Program-made: the position numbers and the translations under genes
Shown: positions 39,017 to 48,024 of the stretch, piece after piece
How the letters are laid out: each line of letters starts with the position of its first letter
Numbering within the stretch: the first letter of the stretch is position 1
Assembly (NCBI GenBank): GCA_029202485.1
Contig: CP119313.1
Span: 2,914,001-2,978,000, forward strand
Direction: 5' to 3'
Length of the DNA stretch: 64,000 bases
Source: Candidatus Pedobacter colombiensis
Lineage (GTDB): Bacteria; Bacteroidota; Bacteroidia; Sphingobacteriales; Sphingobacteriaceae
Notes under the pieces: generated by a model
What the model was told of the DNA's origin: nothing
Seen by the model: only the letters and a program-made list of their open reading frames with translations
Databases searched by the model: none

Positions 39017-39538
39017 ATGATCATAAAGAATTTTTCAATGCAATTGATATTGCTGCTGTGTTTTTTATCCTGTTTCTCTTTTGGTCAGATAAATGATCCA
39101 ATCAGGAAACAGATAAAAGATAGTGTGCTTTTTAAGGGAGTAAATAAATTGGTCATTACAAATGATAAATCGCTTAACCAAAACCTGTTTCTACTCCAAA
39201 GTGAGTTTATGAAAAGAGGTTACACGGTTATAGTAAATCGAAAGCAGTTTACGGTGTCGACCAGAGATTCACTAACTGAACACGGGACAGGTGCTTATGT
39301 TTTTAATGGACATATTATTTCAAATGGGATTGAGCTGAGTGGAAAATATAATGTAAATGTAGCTGCAACAATATTTGGCGATAAGGGTCAGGTCTTTAAA
39401 TACGATATTGAATTTTTAGGAGCTGAAAAGGCAATGTCTAAAAGGCTATTTTTTTTGTTAATGGATATTGCCAAAAGCATTGAAGGTGAAAAAATCTATG
39501 TAAATGAAACAAGAAAAAAGAGGGGCTCTTTATTTTAG
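39017..39538 (+). CDS. Small exported protein of unknown function
   Basis: A 173-residue protein with a clear signal peptide (about 1-24, ending SFG). The mature part is mixed alpha/beta with no recognised catalytic motif. It contains INDPIRKQIKDSVLF, LVITNDKSLNQNLF and a basic tail (RKKRGSLF). The region FMKRGYTVIVNRKQFTVSTRD followed by a GTGAYVFNG strand might belong to a small periplasmic fold, but I do not recognise a family. It is the last plus-strand gene of module 1, beyond the terminator-like hairpin at 38897-38934, and is convergent with the sigma gene at 39636. It has no counterpart in module 2, so it may not belong to the SusCD system. Confidence 0.7.
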   Translation: MIIKNFSMQLILLLCFLSCFSFGQINDPIRKQIKDSVLFKGVNKLVITNDKSLNQNLFLLQSEFMKRGYTVIVNRKQFTVSTRDSLTEHGTGAYVFNGHIISNGIELSGKYNVNVAATIFGDKGQVFKYDIEFLGAEKAMSKRLFFLLMDIAKSIEGEKIYVNETRKKRGSLF

Positions 39539-39635
39539 CCCTGACAGAGATTAAGGGGATCGTGAAATTTCGCCATAGCTGCCCCGCAAACAATCCTCAG
39601 ATCTAAAAAGGCCGACTGGCAATAAAGATTTGGAA

Positions 39636-40229
39636 TTAAAAAATAAATATTAGAAAAATAGATACCAAAGCCTCCGAAATTGACATCTGCGACCTAATAA
39701 ACTTATTAGATTTTAGCAAATGATCACTAATAGTCGAAGGCGAAATATTAAGTAAATCACTTACTTCATGATAACTTTTGCCTTCCATTTTACATAAGGT
39801 AAATACTTGCTTACGCATAGGGGAGAGCTTGGCAACAGCCTCCAAAAAAAGCTGATTACTTTCTTTATAAATGAACTCTTCTTCAATATGGCTATACGTT
39901 TCATCAGTAACTGACAAAACATAGGTTTCAAGCCTTTTATCTAGGGCTATTTTTCTAAAATGATCATAAGCTAGGTTTCGGGAAATTTGAATGAGGTATG
40001 CAAAAAAAGCTTTTTCAACATTAATTAAATGACGTTTCTCCCAAACCTTTACAAAAGTAAGCTGCAATAAATCTTGAGCAGTATCAACATCTTTAACGAT
40101 TTTTAAAAGATTACTATATAACTGGGGACTATACAGCTCATAAAGTCTATGAAAAGCATAATGATCATTATTAATTAGCTTAATCAACAAATCAGTGACA
40201 ATAAAATTCTCGCAGCGTTCTCTATTCAT
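39636..40229 (-). CDS. ECF RNA polymerase sigma factor, Bacteroidota type (unpaired)
   Basis: A 197-residue ECF sigma factor. Region 2 spans about 20-90 (HYAFHRLYELYSPQLY, TAQDLLQLTFVKVWE, AFFAYLIQISRNLAYDHFRK) and region 4 about 125-185 (LSPMRKQVFTLCKMEGKSYHEVSDLL). It would direct RNA polymerase to a small set of promoters when released by a FecR anti-sigma. No fecR gene lies beside it. Its likely partner is the fecR at 30060, which lacks a sigma gene, on the other side of module 1; this pairing is inferred. It starts 52 bases downstream of the 23-bp palindrome and about 160 bases after a GH29 remnant, the same order (GH29 end, then sigma) as at 49868/49839. Confidence 0.9.
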   Translation of the reverse strand: MNRERCENFIVTDLLIKLINNDHYAFHRLYELYSPQLYSNLLKIVKDVDTAQDLLQLTFVKVWEKRHLINVEKAFFAYLIQISRNLAYDHFRKIALDKRLETYVLSVTDETYSHIEEEFIYKESNQLFLEAVAKLSPMRKQVFTLCKMEGKSYHEVSDLLNISPSTISDHLLKSNKFIRSQMSISEALVSIFLIFIF

Positions 40230-40280
40230 TAACCGTTTCCATTTAAATGAAACCGTGTTTATATCTGGTTATAAATAAAG

Positions 40281-40334
40281 ATACCATAGCTGAATGGCAA
40301 ATTATTAAATCAATTTGCCATTCAGCTATGGTAT
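40281..40334. terminator. Perfect 23-bp palindrome, probable strong terminator or element end
   Basis: The arms 40281-40303 and 40312-40334 are exact reverse complements with an 8-base spacer (ATTAAATC). On the minus strand it follows the DUF4998 gene and the GH29 remnant and is followed by CTTTATTTAT. It could terminate the module 2 transcript before the unpaired sigma gene. The length and perfection exceed what most terminators here show (12-17 bp), so another role, such as a recombination or transposition relic, is possible. Confidence 0.6.
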
Positions 40335-40390
40335 TTTGGCACTCGAGAATCGTTTTCTATCTTACCCAAGCTAATTAACTAACTTTAAAC

Positions 40391-40502
40391 TAAGTAGTTG
40401 ACTCCATTTTACAAAGAATTTACTGTAATCGTGTAAACTCCGGCATTACGAAATGTGGTTGTCGCAATAGTATGTTTAATAAATGGCAATTGTGCTTTTT
40501 TA
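40391..40502 (-). pseudogene. Remnant of a GH29 gene 3' end
   Basis: About 112 bases are roughly 92% identical to 49903-50015, the last coding part of the intact GH29 gene at 49868-51661. On the minus strand the remnant reads LPFIKHTIATTTFRNAGVYT and then ITVNSL, a stop, and NGV, where the intact gene has ITVNPLQNGV; CAA has become TAA. One further base is missing or shifted downstream of it. No other part of a GH29 gene is found next to it: the DUF4998 stop lies 26 bases upstream. It is therefore a scar of deletion or rearrangement, not a gene. Confidence 0.85.
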
Positions 40503-40527
40503 GCACCTGGATAAAACGCTGAGTAAA

Positions 40528-41214
40528 TTAATAAGCAATATAAACCGGAGCTGAATAAAAAGTTTCCAGGGCATTCTCTGGTAAATAAGCCGTTCTTATC
40601 TTAGCAGTTCCAGTCGGCGCAGCATTAACCATAACTGTGACATCCTCCAACCTGGGTGTAAATACAGTGAGGGAATCACCACCTGCCTTAGGATAGGTTA
40701 CACGTACCCCCGAAATTGGTGAATCCTTATCCGTTTCACTAAACCAGACCAGTGCCGGACTTCCATTTACAATACTTTTATTTTTAAAGACTCTATTTAC
40801 GAGGCCACCAACATAAAATTCGCCATAAATCTGTCCATTTTTCTGTGAGCTTACAGAACGATGGTTCATAGCATCCAGTGTAATCACTTCGAATGTGTAC
40901 ATTCCCTCCTCAATTACTGGTATATTAACAGACTTTACTTTTGAATAATCTTGCTCATTTACCACAACCTCTATTGAATCACGTCTATTGTTCCAAAAAA
41001 GGCGCATTTTAACCACACGTGGATCTGAACTGAGCAAGCTATTCACTTGCGCTTTTTTATAACCTGACATCACAGTAATAGCCTCTACACGTCCTGGATA
41101 AATTTTTTCCGACTGTTTCAGATAGTCACTATAATCTACCTTTTTACTACAAGCCAGAATAAACGAGAGTGGTAAGATGCAGGCAAATAGTAATTTATTT
41201 TTAGCTATCCTCAT
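40528..41214 (-). CDS. Surface lipoprotein of the DUF4998 family (module 2)
   Basis: A 228-residue lipoprotein (signal about 1-21, lipobox LAC before the SKKVDYSDY start of the mature protein). The DUF4998 pattern is clear: IYPGRVEAITVMSGYKKAQV, DPRVVKMRLFWNNRRDSIEV and EEGMYTFEVITLDAMNH. The C-terminal half contains VRVTYPKAGGDSLTVF and ends in a beta strand with YIAY. It is the paralogue of the protein at 38122-38880 and is the last intact gene of module 2. The remnant GH29 sequence starts 26 bases beyond its stop, so a GH29 gene once followed it or was created there by rearrangement. Function is inferred only from position: surface glycan binding. Confidence 0.82.
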   Translation of the reverse strand: MRIAKNKLLFACILPLSFILACSKKVDYSDYLKQSEKIYPGRVEAITVMSGYKKAQVNSLLSSDPRVVKMRLFWNNRRDSIEVVVNEQDYSKVKSVNIPVIEEGMYTFEVITLDAMNHRSVSSQKNGQIYGEFYVGGLVNRVFKNKSIVNGSPALVWFSETDKDSPISGVRVTYPKAGGDSLTVFTPRLEDVTVMVNAAPTGTAKIRTAYLPENALETFYSAPVYIAY

Positions 41215-41257
41215 TTGAATATTTTTATAGTTTTCTTAATTATTTTAAAATGAAAAG

Positions 41258-42475
41258 TTAATTTTCAGCGCTACCAAAGAATGTAAACCTTGCCATATAT
41301 ATATAACTTAAGTTTCCCCAATTCTCTAATGATCTCCAACGCCAGTAACGATATGCACCTGCAACTGGATCAACTTCAAACTCTTCCCCATTTTTACATT
41401 GTGCTATATCCGCATCACTCAGCTGACCAAGTGGTAAACCTGAAGGCTTAATAGAATTAAATTTACCTACCTTTGTCCAGCTGGCAAATGAACCATCGGG
41501 ATTCGGATTATTACTACCCCATAATTCCCATACCGATGGCGTTCCTGGCCCAAACATTACCGCGTTTGAATTGGCATCTGAATAGAAGATATACCTACTT
41601 AGTTTTGCCTTCACCCCCATATCAAATGTAAAATGCTGTGGCATCACACTAATTGGCTGAGTATGGAATATCGTTGCAGAAGTAATTGGTTCTGACCATA
41701 AAATAGGCATTGCTCTGGCTCTGCTAGCTCCAGAATGCGGCGTATAAGTATCCCCTGGCAGATTAACCTCCTTAAACAGTGCTTTGTTAAATTTTATTTC
41801 GTAAATCGGTGTAAGCGAACGATATAAAGTATCTGATTTATTGTTCCATCTATCTGTTACATAAACAGCAAATTCCCGTTCAACGGGAGGATAGCCGCGC
41901 AATCTAAGTCTTCCATTTTTCGCTTTAGTATAAGCAGTACTAGCTACCATCCAATTGTTTTTCTCATCTTTAGTGAGCACCCTGATTACCAAATTTTCCT
42001 CCATTTCATTCTTATAATCAACATTTATCCCACCAAAAGTTGCATACATCGTCTTATTTACCCTAATATCATCAACTACAGCCTGATGACTAGGAGTCAG
42101 GGCTGTAATTTTAACAAAAACAGGGTCCGATTCAACTTCACCAACACTCACTGCAACAAGCGTAATTTGATAATCACCGGCTTTAGAAAAACCATCCACC
42201 AGAATAGTATTTGTATAAACAGTTGATTTTGCTTCTCTCACCAAACCTGTATTTAAGGTATAAGTGGCTTTAACATACCTAAGATCAGGACTTGCCGGAA
42301 CCTTAAAGGTGATTATTGCTCCACCAGGTATTGATTCAGATGTATATTGACTCACTTTTCCTGGTTTATCACCTTTCTTTACAGGTTCTGGTTTTAGTGT
42401 TTCCTTACAGGCAATTGCTACTAAAAAGCACATCAACATGCTGATTAGTTTAATTCTTGATACTTTCATGTTCAT
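41258..42475 (-). CDS. Surface lipoprotein with DUF4959, DUF5126 and DUF5000 domains (module 2)
   Basis: A 405-residue lipoprotein with lipobox AIAC (about 20-23). The domain order equals that of the module 1 protein at 36846: DUF4959 (GGAIITFKVPASPDLRYVKA), DUF5126 (ATFGGINVDYKNEMEENLV) and a C-terminal DUF5000/discoidin-like part (TIFHTQPISVMPQHFTFDMG, SVWELWGSNNPNPD, then YMARFTFFGS). The last domain would be the carbohydrate-binding part. It is 22 bases after susD and 43 bases before the DUF4998 gene. Divergence from the module 1 copy in the binding-domain loops suggests that the two modules handle different ligands. Confidence 0.85.
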   Translation of the reverse strand: MNMKVSRIKLISMLMCFLVAIACKETLKPEPVKKGDKPGKVSQYTSESIPGGAIITFKVPASPDLRYVKATYTLNTGLVREAKSTVYTNTILVDGFSKAGDYQITLVAVSVGEVESDPVFVKITALTPSHQAVVDDIRVNKTMYATFGGINVDYKNEMEENLVIRVLTKDEKNNWMVASTAYTKAKNGRLRLRGYPPVEREFAVYVTDRWNNKSDTLYRSLTPIYEIKFNKALFKEVNLPGDTYTPHSGASRARAMPILWSEPITSATIFHTQPISVMPQHFTFDMGVKAKLSRYIFYSDANSNAVMFGPGTPSVWELWGSNNPNPDGSFASWTKVGKFNSIKPSGLPLGQLSDADIAQCKNGEEFEVDPVAGAYRYWRWRSLENWGNLSYIYMARFTFFGSAEN

Positions 42476-42496
42476 TTTAATAATTAGTTAATGATA

Positions 42497-44428
42497 CTAC
42501 CATCCTGGATTTTGAGTCAGTTTTGAATTACGTCGTAATTCGTTTAAGCTCAATGGCCATAAATAATCCCGTTGTGTAAACTTTCTGCTGAATAAATTTG
42601 TTGGGCGATAAAATAATTCCGGATCTTTCTCTCGCACATTCCAGCCTAAAATATTAGTATTCAAGGCCTGTAGAGCAGTTTTAGTACGCAATAAGTCCCA
42701 AAAACGTTTCCCCTCAAACATCAGTTCGATAGAACGCTCTCTTAAAATAATTTCCCGTAGTCCCTCTTTTGTTTTTGGTTTACCAGGATTTTTCGAAAAG
42801 CTATTCCAGGAGTCCACTATCCCCTTTAATCCGCTTCGCTCCCTTACCAGATCTACGTACTTGCATACTTCAGTAGTGCTAGCTCCAGTCTCGTTCAAAG
42901 CCTCAGAATATAACAGGTATAAATCTGCTAAACGCAAAATTGGATAAGCATAGTCATATACTGTATAAACATTCGATGCAGCATATACATTACGGTAACT
43001 CACCAACTTCTTTGGCGTGTAACCTGTAATCGAGTATCCTGAGGGATTAGCTGGCTGGCAATTTCCACCAACACGATAGCTGGTACTGAATGTTTTGCTA
43101 TCATCAGTATGACTACTCATAAAATAGCGTCCGCCATCAAAAGATAATGCCGCATAAAACCGGTCTTCCCTGTCAAAATGCAACCCAATTGTTGTATAAC
43201 CTGGAGTTAAGTTGTACATATATGCGGAAGTTCCTGCCGGCACTGTCCTCAACGCAAACCGTGCACTGTAGTCATAGTTCTTATCCTCCTCTATCGGAAC
43301 CCCATTCTTACTGTAAAAAAGTAATGCAACATTGATTGTAGGTGAAATAAAACCACCTAAAATGGTGTTATTCACTAATGCAGGATCATAACTCCTTACA
43401 GTTACCGAACGCTGGAATACCGAGTTTGCACTATTGGCATTATTTACCCATATCTGCTCGGTGTTCCCCTCTCTCTCAGCAACTGCTTCTCTGTAATTCA
43501 TTTGATTTTTTGTCGTTTGCTGAGGCGCAGGGTTCATCGTAAATGGAGGTGTCCATTTGAATAGCCTTCTTCCATGTTCTTCCGAAAAATTCACCGCTAC
43601 TTCACAGGCATTCTTTGCAGCAGCCCACTTTTCCGCGCTATACACAGGGTTAAAAAACGGAACATTTTGCTGGTTTACAAAACCCGGGTAATCCTTGTTG
43701 CCATTAAAAAGCGGACTCGCCGCCGTAACTAAGATTTCGGCCTTCATTGAATAGGCAACCAGCTTAGTAATCCTACCATTTTCCAATACAGAACCGGTAA
43801 TATCATCAGGTAAATCCTCTATAGAAGCATCAATTAATCCAACAATATAGCGAATACATTCGTCTACAGGTTTACGTTCAATTTGTGTAGCTTCTGAATC
43901 AGAGAAGGCCTCTATATTCTTATCCATAATATGCACAGGACCATACATTTTCAATAAAAAGTAATGGTAATAAGCTTTCAGAAAAGTTACCTCTGCAGCC
44001 CACTTTTTGATTTCAGAAGAGTCCATATCAGGTACATTATAAATGTTTTCTAAAAACACATTACAATCTCGAATGCCTGCCCATAAGTTCTTACCCTGCT
44101 GTGTTCCTTCCCAATAATTATTTAGTGGTTTATTTGATCCTTGTCCTCCTCTTGCTATGTACCAGTTACCATAAGTACCTTCCTGATAATTGGCAGTGGA
44201 GTTTAGCCAGGCTTCATCACCAGCCAGCATAGCCGTATTGGATTGATTGTCAAAACCTGCAGGCATCCAACTGTAACAAGTAAACAAATATCGTTCTGCC
44301 ATAGTTCTCATCGCAAACGCATTTTCCAATCTGGGAACATTGTCCGGAACGATGTCCATAAATTTATTACATGCACTAAATAAAATGCTGCATATAATAA
44401 CAAGTCCTGCTATTAATATTTTTTTCAT
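42497..44428 (-). CDS. susD: SusD/RagB-family surface glycan-binding lipoprotein (module 2)
   Basis: A 643-residue SusD-like lid protein with lipobox SAC (about 18-20). It shares with the module 1 SusD the VPDNVPRLENAF motif after the lipid anchor, AERYLFTCYSWMP, AGIRDCNVFLENI, the TPR-like EVTFLKAYYHYFLLKMYGP and LVTAASPLFNG, and the C-terminal ERSIELMFEGKRFWDLLR block. The long insertions beyond a standard SusD are conserved in both copies, so this is a distinct large-SusD subtype. It begins 10 bases after the susC stop. The protein would work with the SusC encoded just upstream. Confidence 0.94.
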   Translation of the reverse strand: MKKILIAGLVIICSILFSACNKFMDIVPDNVPRLENAFAMRTMAERYLFTCYSWMPAGFDNQSNTAMLAGDEAWLNSTANYQEGTYGNWYIARGGQGSNKPLNNYWEGTQQGKNLWAGIRDCNVFLENIYNVPDMDSSEIKKWAAEVTFLKAYYHYFLLKMYGPVHIMDKNIEAFSDSEATQIERKPVDECIRYIVGLIDASIEDLPDDITGSVLENGRITKLVAYSMKAEILVTAASPLFNGNKDYPGFVNQQNVPFFNPVYSAEKWAAAKNACEVAVNFSEEHGRRLFKWTPPFTMNPAPQQTTKNQMNYREAVAEREGNTEQIWVNNANSANSVFQRSVTVRSYDPALVNNTILGGFISPTINVALLFYSKNGVPIEEDKNYDYSARFALRTVPAGTSAYMYNLTPGYTTIGLHFDREDRFYAALSFDGGRYFMSSHTDDSKTFSTSYRVGGNCQPANPSGYSITGYTPKKLVSYRNVYAASNVYTVYDYAYPILRLADLYLLYSEALNETGASTTEVCKYVDLVRERSGLKGIVDSWNSFSKNPGKPKTKEGLREIILRERSIELMFEGKRFWDLLRTKTALQALNTNILGWNVREKDPELFYRPTNLFSRKFTQRDYLWPLSLNELRRNSKLTQNPGW

Positions 44429-44438
44429 TATCTGTAAA

Positions 44439-47400
44439 CTAAAGAGTTAAGTATAATCCCATATTATAAACTTTCTGTAGAGGATAAGCCAGTCCATTGC
44501 CACCCATCTCCGGATCCCAGGATTTAAATGAGCTAAATATGAATAGATTGGTTGCACTGGCATAAAATCTCAGACCTTCAATTTTAAACCGCTTAGTAAA
44601 TTTGCTGTTTAGTTTGTACCCAAACTCCACTTGCTTCAAACGTAAGAAAGCGCCATTTCTCATCCAATAAGTACTTTTTTGCGTGTTATTTGACAATGCA
44701 GATGGGCTTAAACGTGGCCAAAAAGCATAAGCGTCCTGATTTTCCTCTGTCCAGTGACTATCTGCTATTTCCTGCAAAACCGCTTTCGGATTCTTTACGG
44801 AGCCAAATGGTGCAATTCCCTGTTCTTTATCTCCAGGCTGTGAAGAAATTGGTGAAATAAACAAAGAAGTATTTCCTATCCCAGAAAAGAAAAATGACAA
44901 ATCAAAGCTTTTATAGCCTGTAGACAAGCCAAATCCGTAATTGATCTGCGGCGTAGTAGGATAACCAATTGGCATCATATCATCAGCATTAATTACCCCA
45001 TCATTATTTACATCCAGATACTTGATATCACCACCTCTTACTTTGGAACCAAAATCTTGCAATGGGCTATTCAGCACTTCCGCATCATCTGTAAATAATC
45101 TTTCTGCAATTAATCCCCGTTGCTGACTACTTGCATACCCTAACCTGCTTAAATAAGCATAATTATAATTAGGCTCTTCAAATTCGATATACTTGCCCCT
45201 TGAAAAAGTAAATGTACCCCTTCCCTGGAACCATAAATTATTATTTACCGTATGGTTATAAGTAGCCTCTATATCTATACCCTCGCTCCGATATTTACCA
45301 AGGTTAGCCAGAGGTACCTGAGCAAGCCCCAATGCAACCGGTAAGGATGTTCTTTCCTGTACAATATCACTCCTGTCCTGTCGGTAAGCATCAAGGGTAA
45401 CATTAAAAGCGCTTTTAAATAGACCCAGATCCAAACCGATATTGGTTTGTTTTGATTTTTCCCAACGCACTGTAGGATTAGCATATCTGTTCGTAGATAT
45501 TCCAGGAACGGTGTATAAACTGCCTGGTGTTCCAAATGAAAATCCCCTGCTACTATTGCTCAGATTGATATCGGAAAGGTAAAAGAACCTTTCTTTAGAA
45601 ATCACATCATTTCCTACCAATCCATGTGTTCCCCTTATGCGAAGTGTGCTGATTATATCCTTTAGTGGTTCCATAAACTTCTCATTATGAATGGTCCATG
45701 CTATACCCGCAGAAGGGAAATACCCCCACCTAAAGTTCTCGTCAAATCGCTCAGATCCATTGTATCCAAATGCAAACTGAAAATGATAACGATTATCATA
45801 TGCATAGGTAAAACTTCCAGAAAAACTCAGGTTTCTAAAAGGCAAGGTATTCAGAAGAGTGAAAGCCTCATTTTTTGGTTGGGTAATGTTATTTCTTAAT
45901 GTACCAATTACCATACCCGTTACCAAATGTTTATTGTTGAATGTCCGGGAGTAATTAAATGCATTTTCCATATAAAACAAAGCAGAAAGTCCACTTCCGG
46001 AAGGCGAAAAGTTCAAGGTCTCAGTCCCTTTATCTGGATTAAGATTTAAATAAGTGTACTCCCTGGAGTTCTCATTATATTCCGGAACATAATAGAATGG
46101 ATTATACTGTCTGACAATCTGATATTCAGAAGTCCTGGTCAGGTTAGCCATAGATCTAAAAGCCAATCCTTCTGTTAACAATTTCGATAAATCCTGCTTT
46201 AGTTCCAGCTGGATTTGCATATTATTGGTGTTCCTTTCCTGATAACCGCGAACCATATTAGCATAAGGATTGGAATAAGAACCATCATCATAATTACCAA
46301 AAAGCGGATGCTTAATATAAGCCTGTTTAGAACCAGCCACATACATGGGCTGAAAAAGAACAGGATTAGCACTAATTGCCTGAGCAAAAGCCTCACTACC
46401 AGTAATTGGCGGACCGCTATAGCTTTGAAAATTACCAATTGTCCGGACCATCAATTGGGTAGACTTTGTGAGGTTAAAATTAATATTACTCCGCAGATTA
46501 TAAGTCTTAAAATCTACATTACTGTTGAAATTATTGATCGGGTTAACCTTCAACAACCCATTGTCCTGGGTTAAGCTGCCACTTACCGAATAAGTAGCCA
46601 GGCTACCTCCACCAGCTACACTTAAACTATAATTTTGTGTATTCGTATAATCCTTTGTCAGTATACTTAACCAATCAACCGCCGGATACAACAGCGGGTT
46701 AACCCCTGCTTCAGTAAGTGCTACTTTTTCATCTGTATAAGGCGTAATAGCCAGAGGATCCCTTGTCAACAAGGCCTCATTATTCATTTTCATAAATGTA
46801 ACCGGATCTGCAATCCGGAGTTTTTGGGTAGCTGCAGATACCCTTTGCTCTATCCTCATGTTTATTTTGGCAGGCCCCTCTATCCCTACTTTGGTAGTAA
46901 CCAGAATTACCCCATTTGCTCCCCTTGATCCGTAAACAGCTGAAGCAGTGGCATCCTTAAGAATAGAAAAACTTGCAATATCATCTGGTGGTATCCTGGC
47001 TAACTGATCAGTTGTTACTTCCATATTATCAATGAGGATCAGCGGCTTCTGGTTTACCCCAAAAGTCCCCACCCCCCTGATAAAGAAATCTGCATTATCC
47101 ATACCAGGTTCACCACTTCTCTGAAATGATACCATACCTGAAATTCTTCCCTGCAGGGCAGCGGTCAGGTTGCTCGATGGAATTTTAAGATCCTTTGGTG
47201 AAATGCTCGTTACTGCACCTATCAGGTCGCTTTTTCTTTGCACATTTCCAAAAGCCGTAACTACTACCTCTTCCAGTGCATCATCAGATTCCAGTAAGGT
47301 CACGTTGATCACTGTTTTGTTCGCTGTAGCAATTTCCTGCTTTTTAAAACTAACCATCGAAAATACCAATACAGCATTGTCGGGTACACTTAAGATATAT

Positions 47401-47900
47401 CTTCCATTGAGATCTGTAGAAGTACCTATACTCGGTTTTTCCTTTACCGTTACAGACACTCCCGGCAGGATGCCACCATTTACATCTTTTACAATACCGG
47501 AAATCTGCCGCTCTGCAACAGCTTTCTTCTTCAGCACCTCTGCAGGCTGTGTAATGATCAGAGTATTGTCTTCTATGCTCCAGCTCAAAGACATTCCTGG
47601 AAAAAACAGATTAAGTACATCATTCAATTCTGTTTTTTTAAAACTCACGTCTTTTACAATCGCAGCTTTAAGTAAATCACCATCACACACTACCTGGTAG
47701 CCTGTCTGTCTGGCTATTTCTTTAAATACTGTTTTAGCAGTTACTTGCTTTTGCGAAAAAGTAATTTTTTGTGCAAAACCCGAGGCGCTTACCCTCATTA
47801 ATAAAGTGGTCATGATGATGACGGTCAACTTCATAATACGCAATATTTTGTCAGGTCTGACAATAAAGTGCTCAGACCTAATTAGATCGTAAAAATTCAT
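44439..47900 (-). CDS. susC: SusC-family TonB-dependent transporter with STN domain (module 2)
   Basis: A 1153-residue outer-membrane importer, the same length as the module 1 SusC and closely related at the N-terminus (MNFYDL, then GFAQKITFSQK). Parts in order: signal peptide (cleavage near 44), STN domain (about 45-118) for FecR contact, carboxypeptidase-like domain (GIVKDVNGGILPGVSVTV), plug (DDIASFSILKDATASAVYGS, near 315-335) and barrel ending in LYLTL. It lies 124 bases after fecR, across a hairpin. The start context ACCAAATGTATGAAT is identical to that of module 1. Its FecR and sigma partners are the two genes directly upstream. Confidence 0.95.
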   Translation of the reverse strand: MNFYDLIRSEHFIVRPDKILRIMKLTVIIMTTLLMRVSASGFAQKITFSQKQVTAKTVFKEIARQTGYQVVCDGDLLKAAIVKDVSFKKTELNDVLNLFFPGMSLSWSIEDNTLIITQPAEVLKKKAVAERQISGIVKDVNGGILPGVSVTVKEKPSIGTSTDLNGRYILSVPDNAVLVFSMVSFKKQEIATANKTVINVTLLESDDALEEVVVTAFGNVQRKSDLIGAVTSISPKDLKIPSSNLTAALQGRISGMVSFQRSGEPGMDNADFFIRGVGTFGVNQKPLILIDNMEVTTDQLARIPPDDIASFSILKDATASAVYGSRGANGVILVTTKVGIEGPAKINMRIEQRVSAATQKLRIADPVTFMKMNNEALLTRDPLAITPYTDEKVALTEAGVNPLLYPAVDWLSILTKDYTNTQNYSLSVAGGGSLATYSVSGSLTQDNGLLKVNPINNFNSNVDFKTYNLRSNINFNLTKSTQLMVRTIGNFQSYSGPPITGSEAFAQAISANPVLFQPMYVAGSKQAYIKHPLFGNYDDGSYSNPYANMVRGYQERNTNNMQIQLELKQDLSKLLTEGLAFRSMANLTRTSEYQIVRQYNPFYYVPEYNENSREYTYLNLNPDKGTETLNFSPSGSGLSALFYMENAFNYSRTFNNKHLVTGMVIGTLRNNITQPKNEAFTLLNTLPFRNLSFSGSFTYAYDNRYHFQFAFGYNGSERFDENFRWGYFPSAGIAWTIHNEKFMEPLKDIISTLRIRGTHGLVGNDVISKERFFYLSDINLSNSSRGFSFGTPGSLYTVPGISTNRYANPTVRWEKSKQTNIGLDLGLFKSAFNVTLDAYRQDRSDIVQERTSLPVALGLAQVPLANLGKYRSEGIDIEATYNHTVNNNLWFQGRGTFTFSRGKYIEFEEPNYNYAYLSRLGYASSQQRGLIAERLFTDDAEVLNSPLQDFGSKVRGGDIKYLDVNNDGVINADDMMPIGYPTTPQINYGFGLSTGYKSFDLSFFFSGIGNTSLFISPISSQPGDKEQGIAPFGSVKNPKAVLQEIADSHWTEENQDAYAFWPRLSPSALSNNTQKSTYWMRNGAFLRLKQVEFGYKLNSKFTKRFKIEGLRFYASATNLFIFSSFKSWDPEMGGNGLAYPLQKVYNMGLYLTL

Positions 47901-47969
47901 ACATTTGGTTATTCTGTTTATAGTTGGTTTGTTAATAGCTAATTCTCCGGCGGTAACCCAGATATTTTG

Positions 47970-47999
47970 CCGTGGATAAGATTGCCGTCGAATCCACGG
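47970..47999 (-). promoter_or_regulatory. Hairpin in the leader between fecR and susC (module 2)
   Basis: A perfect 8-bp stem (47970-47977 with 47992-47999) whose loop contains ATTGCCGTCGA (plus strand), a string also found in the module 1 leader hairpin. On the minus (sense) strand it lies 26 bases after the fecR stop and is not followed by a T-run; on the plus strand it is followed by GTTTTTT. Conservation of position in both modules favours a regulatory RNA structure over chance. Confidence 0.45.
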
Positions 48000-48024
48000 T
48001 TTTTTACCATTTTTTAAGTAAATG

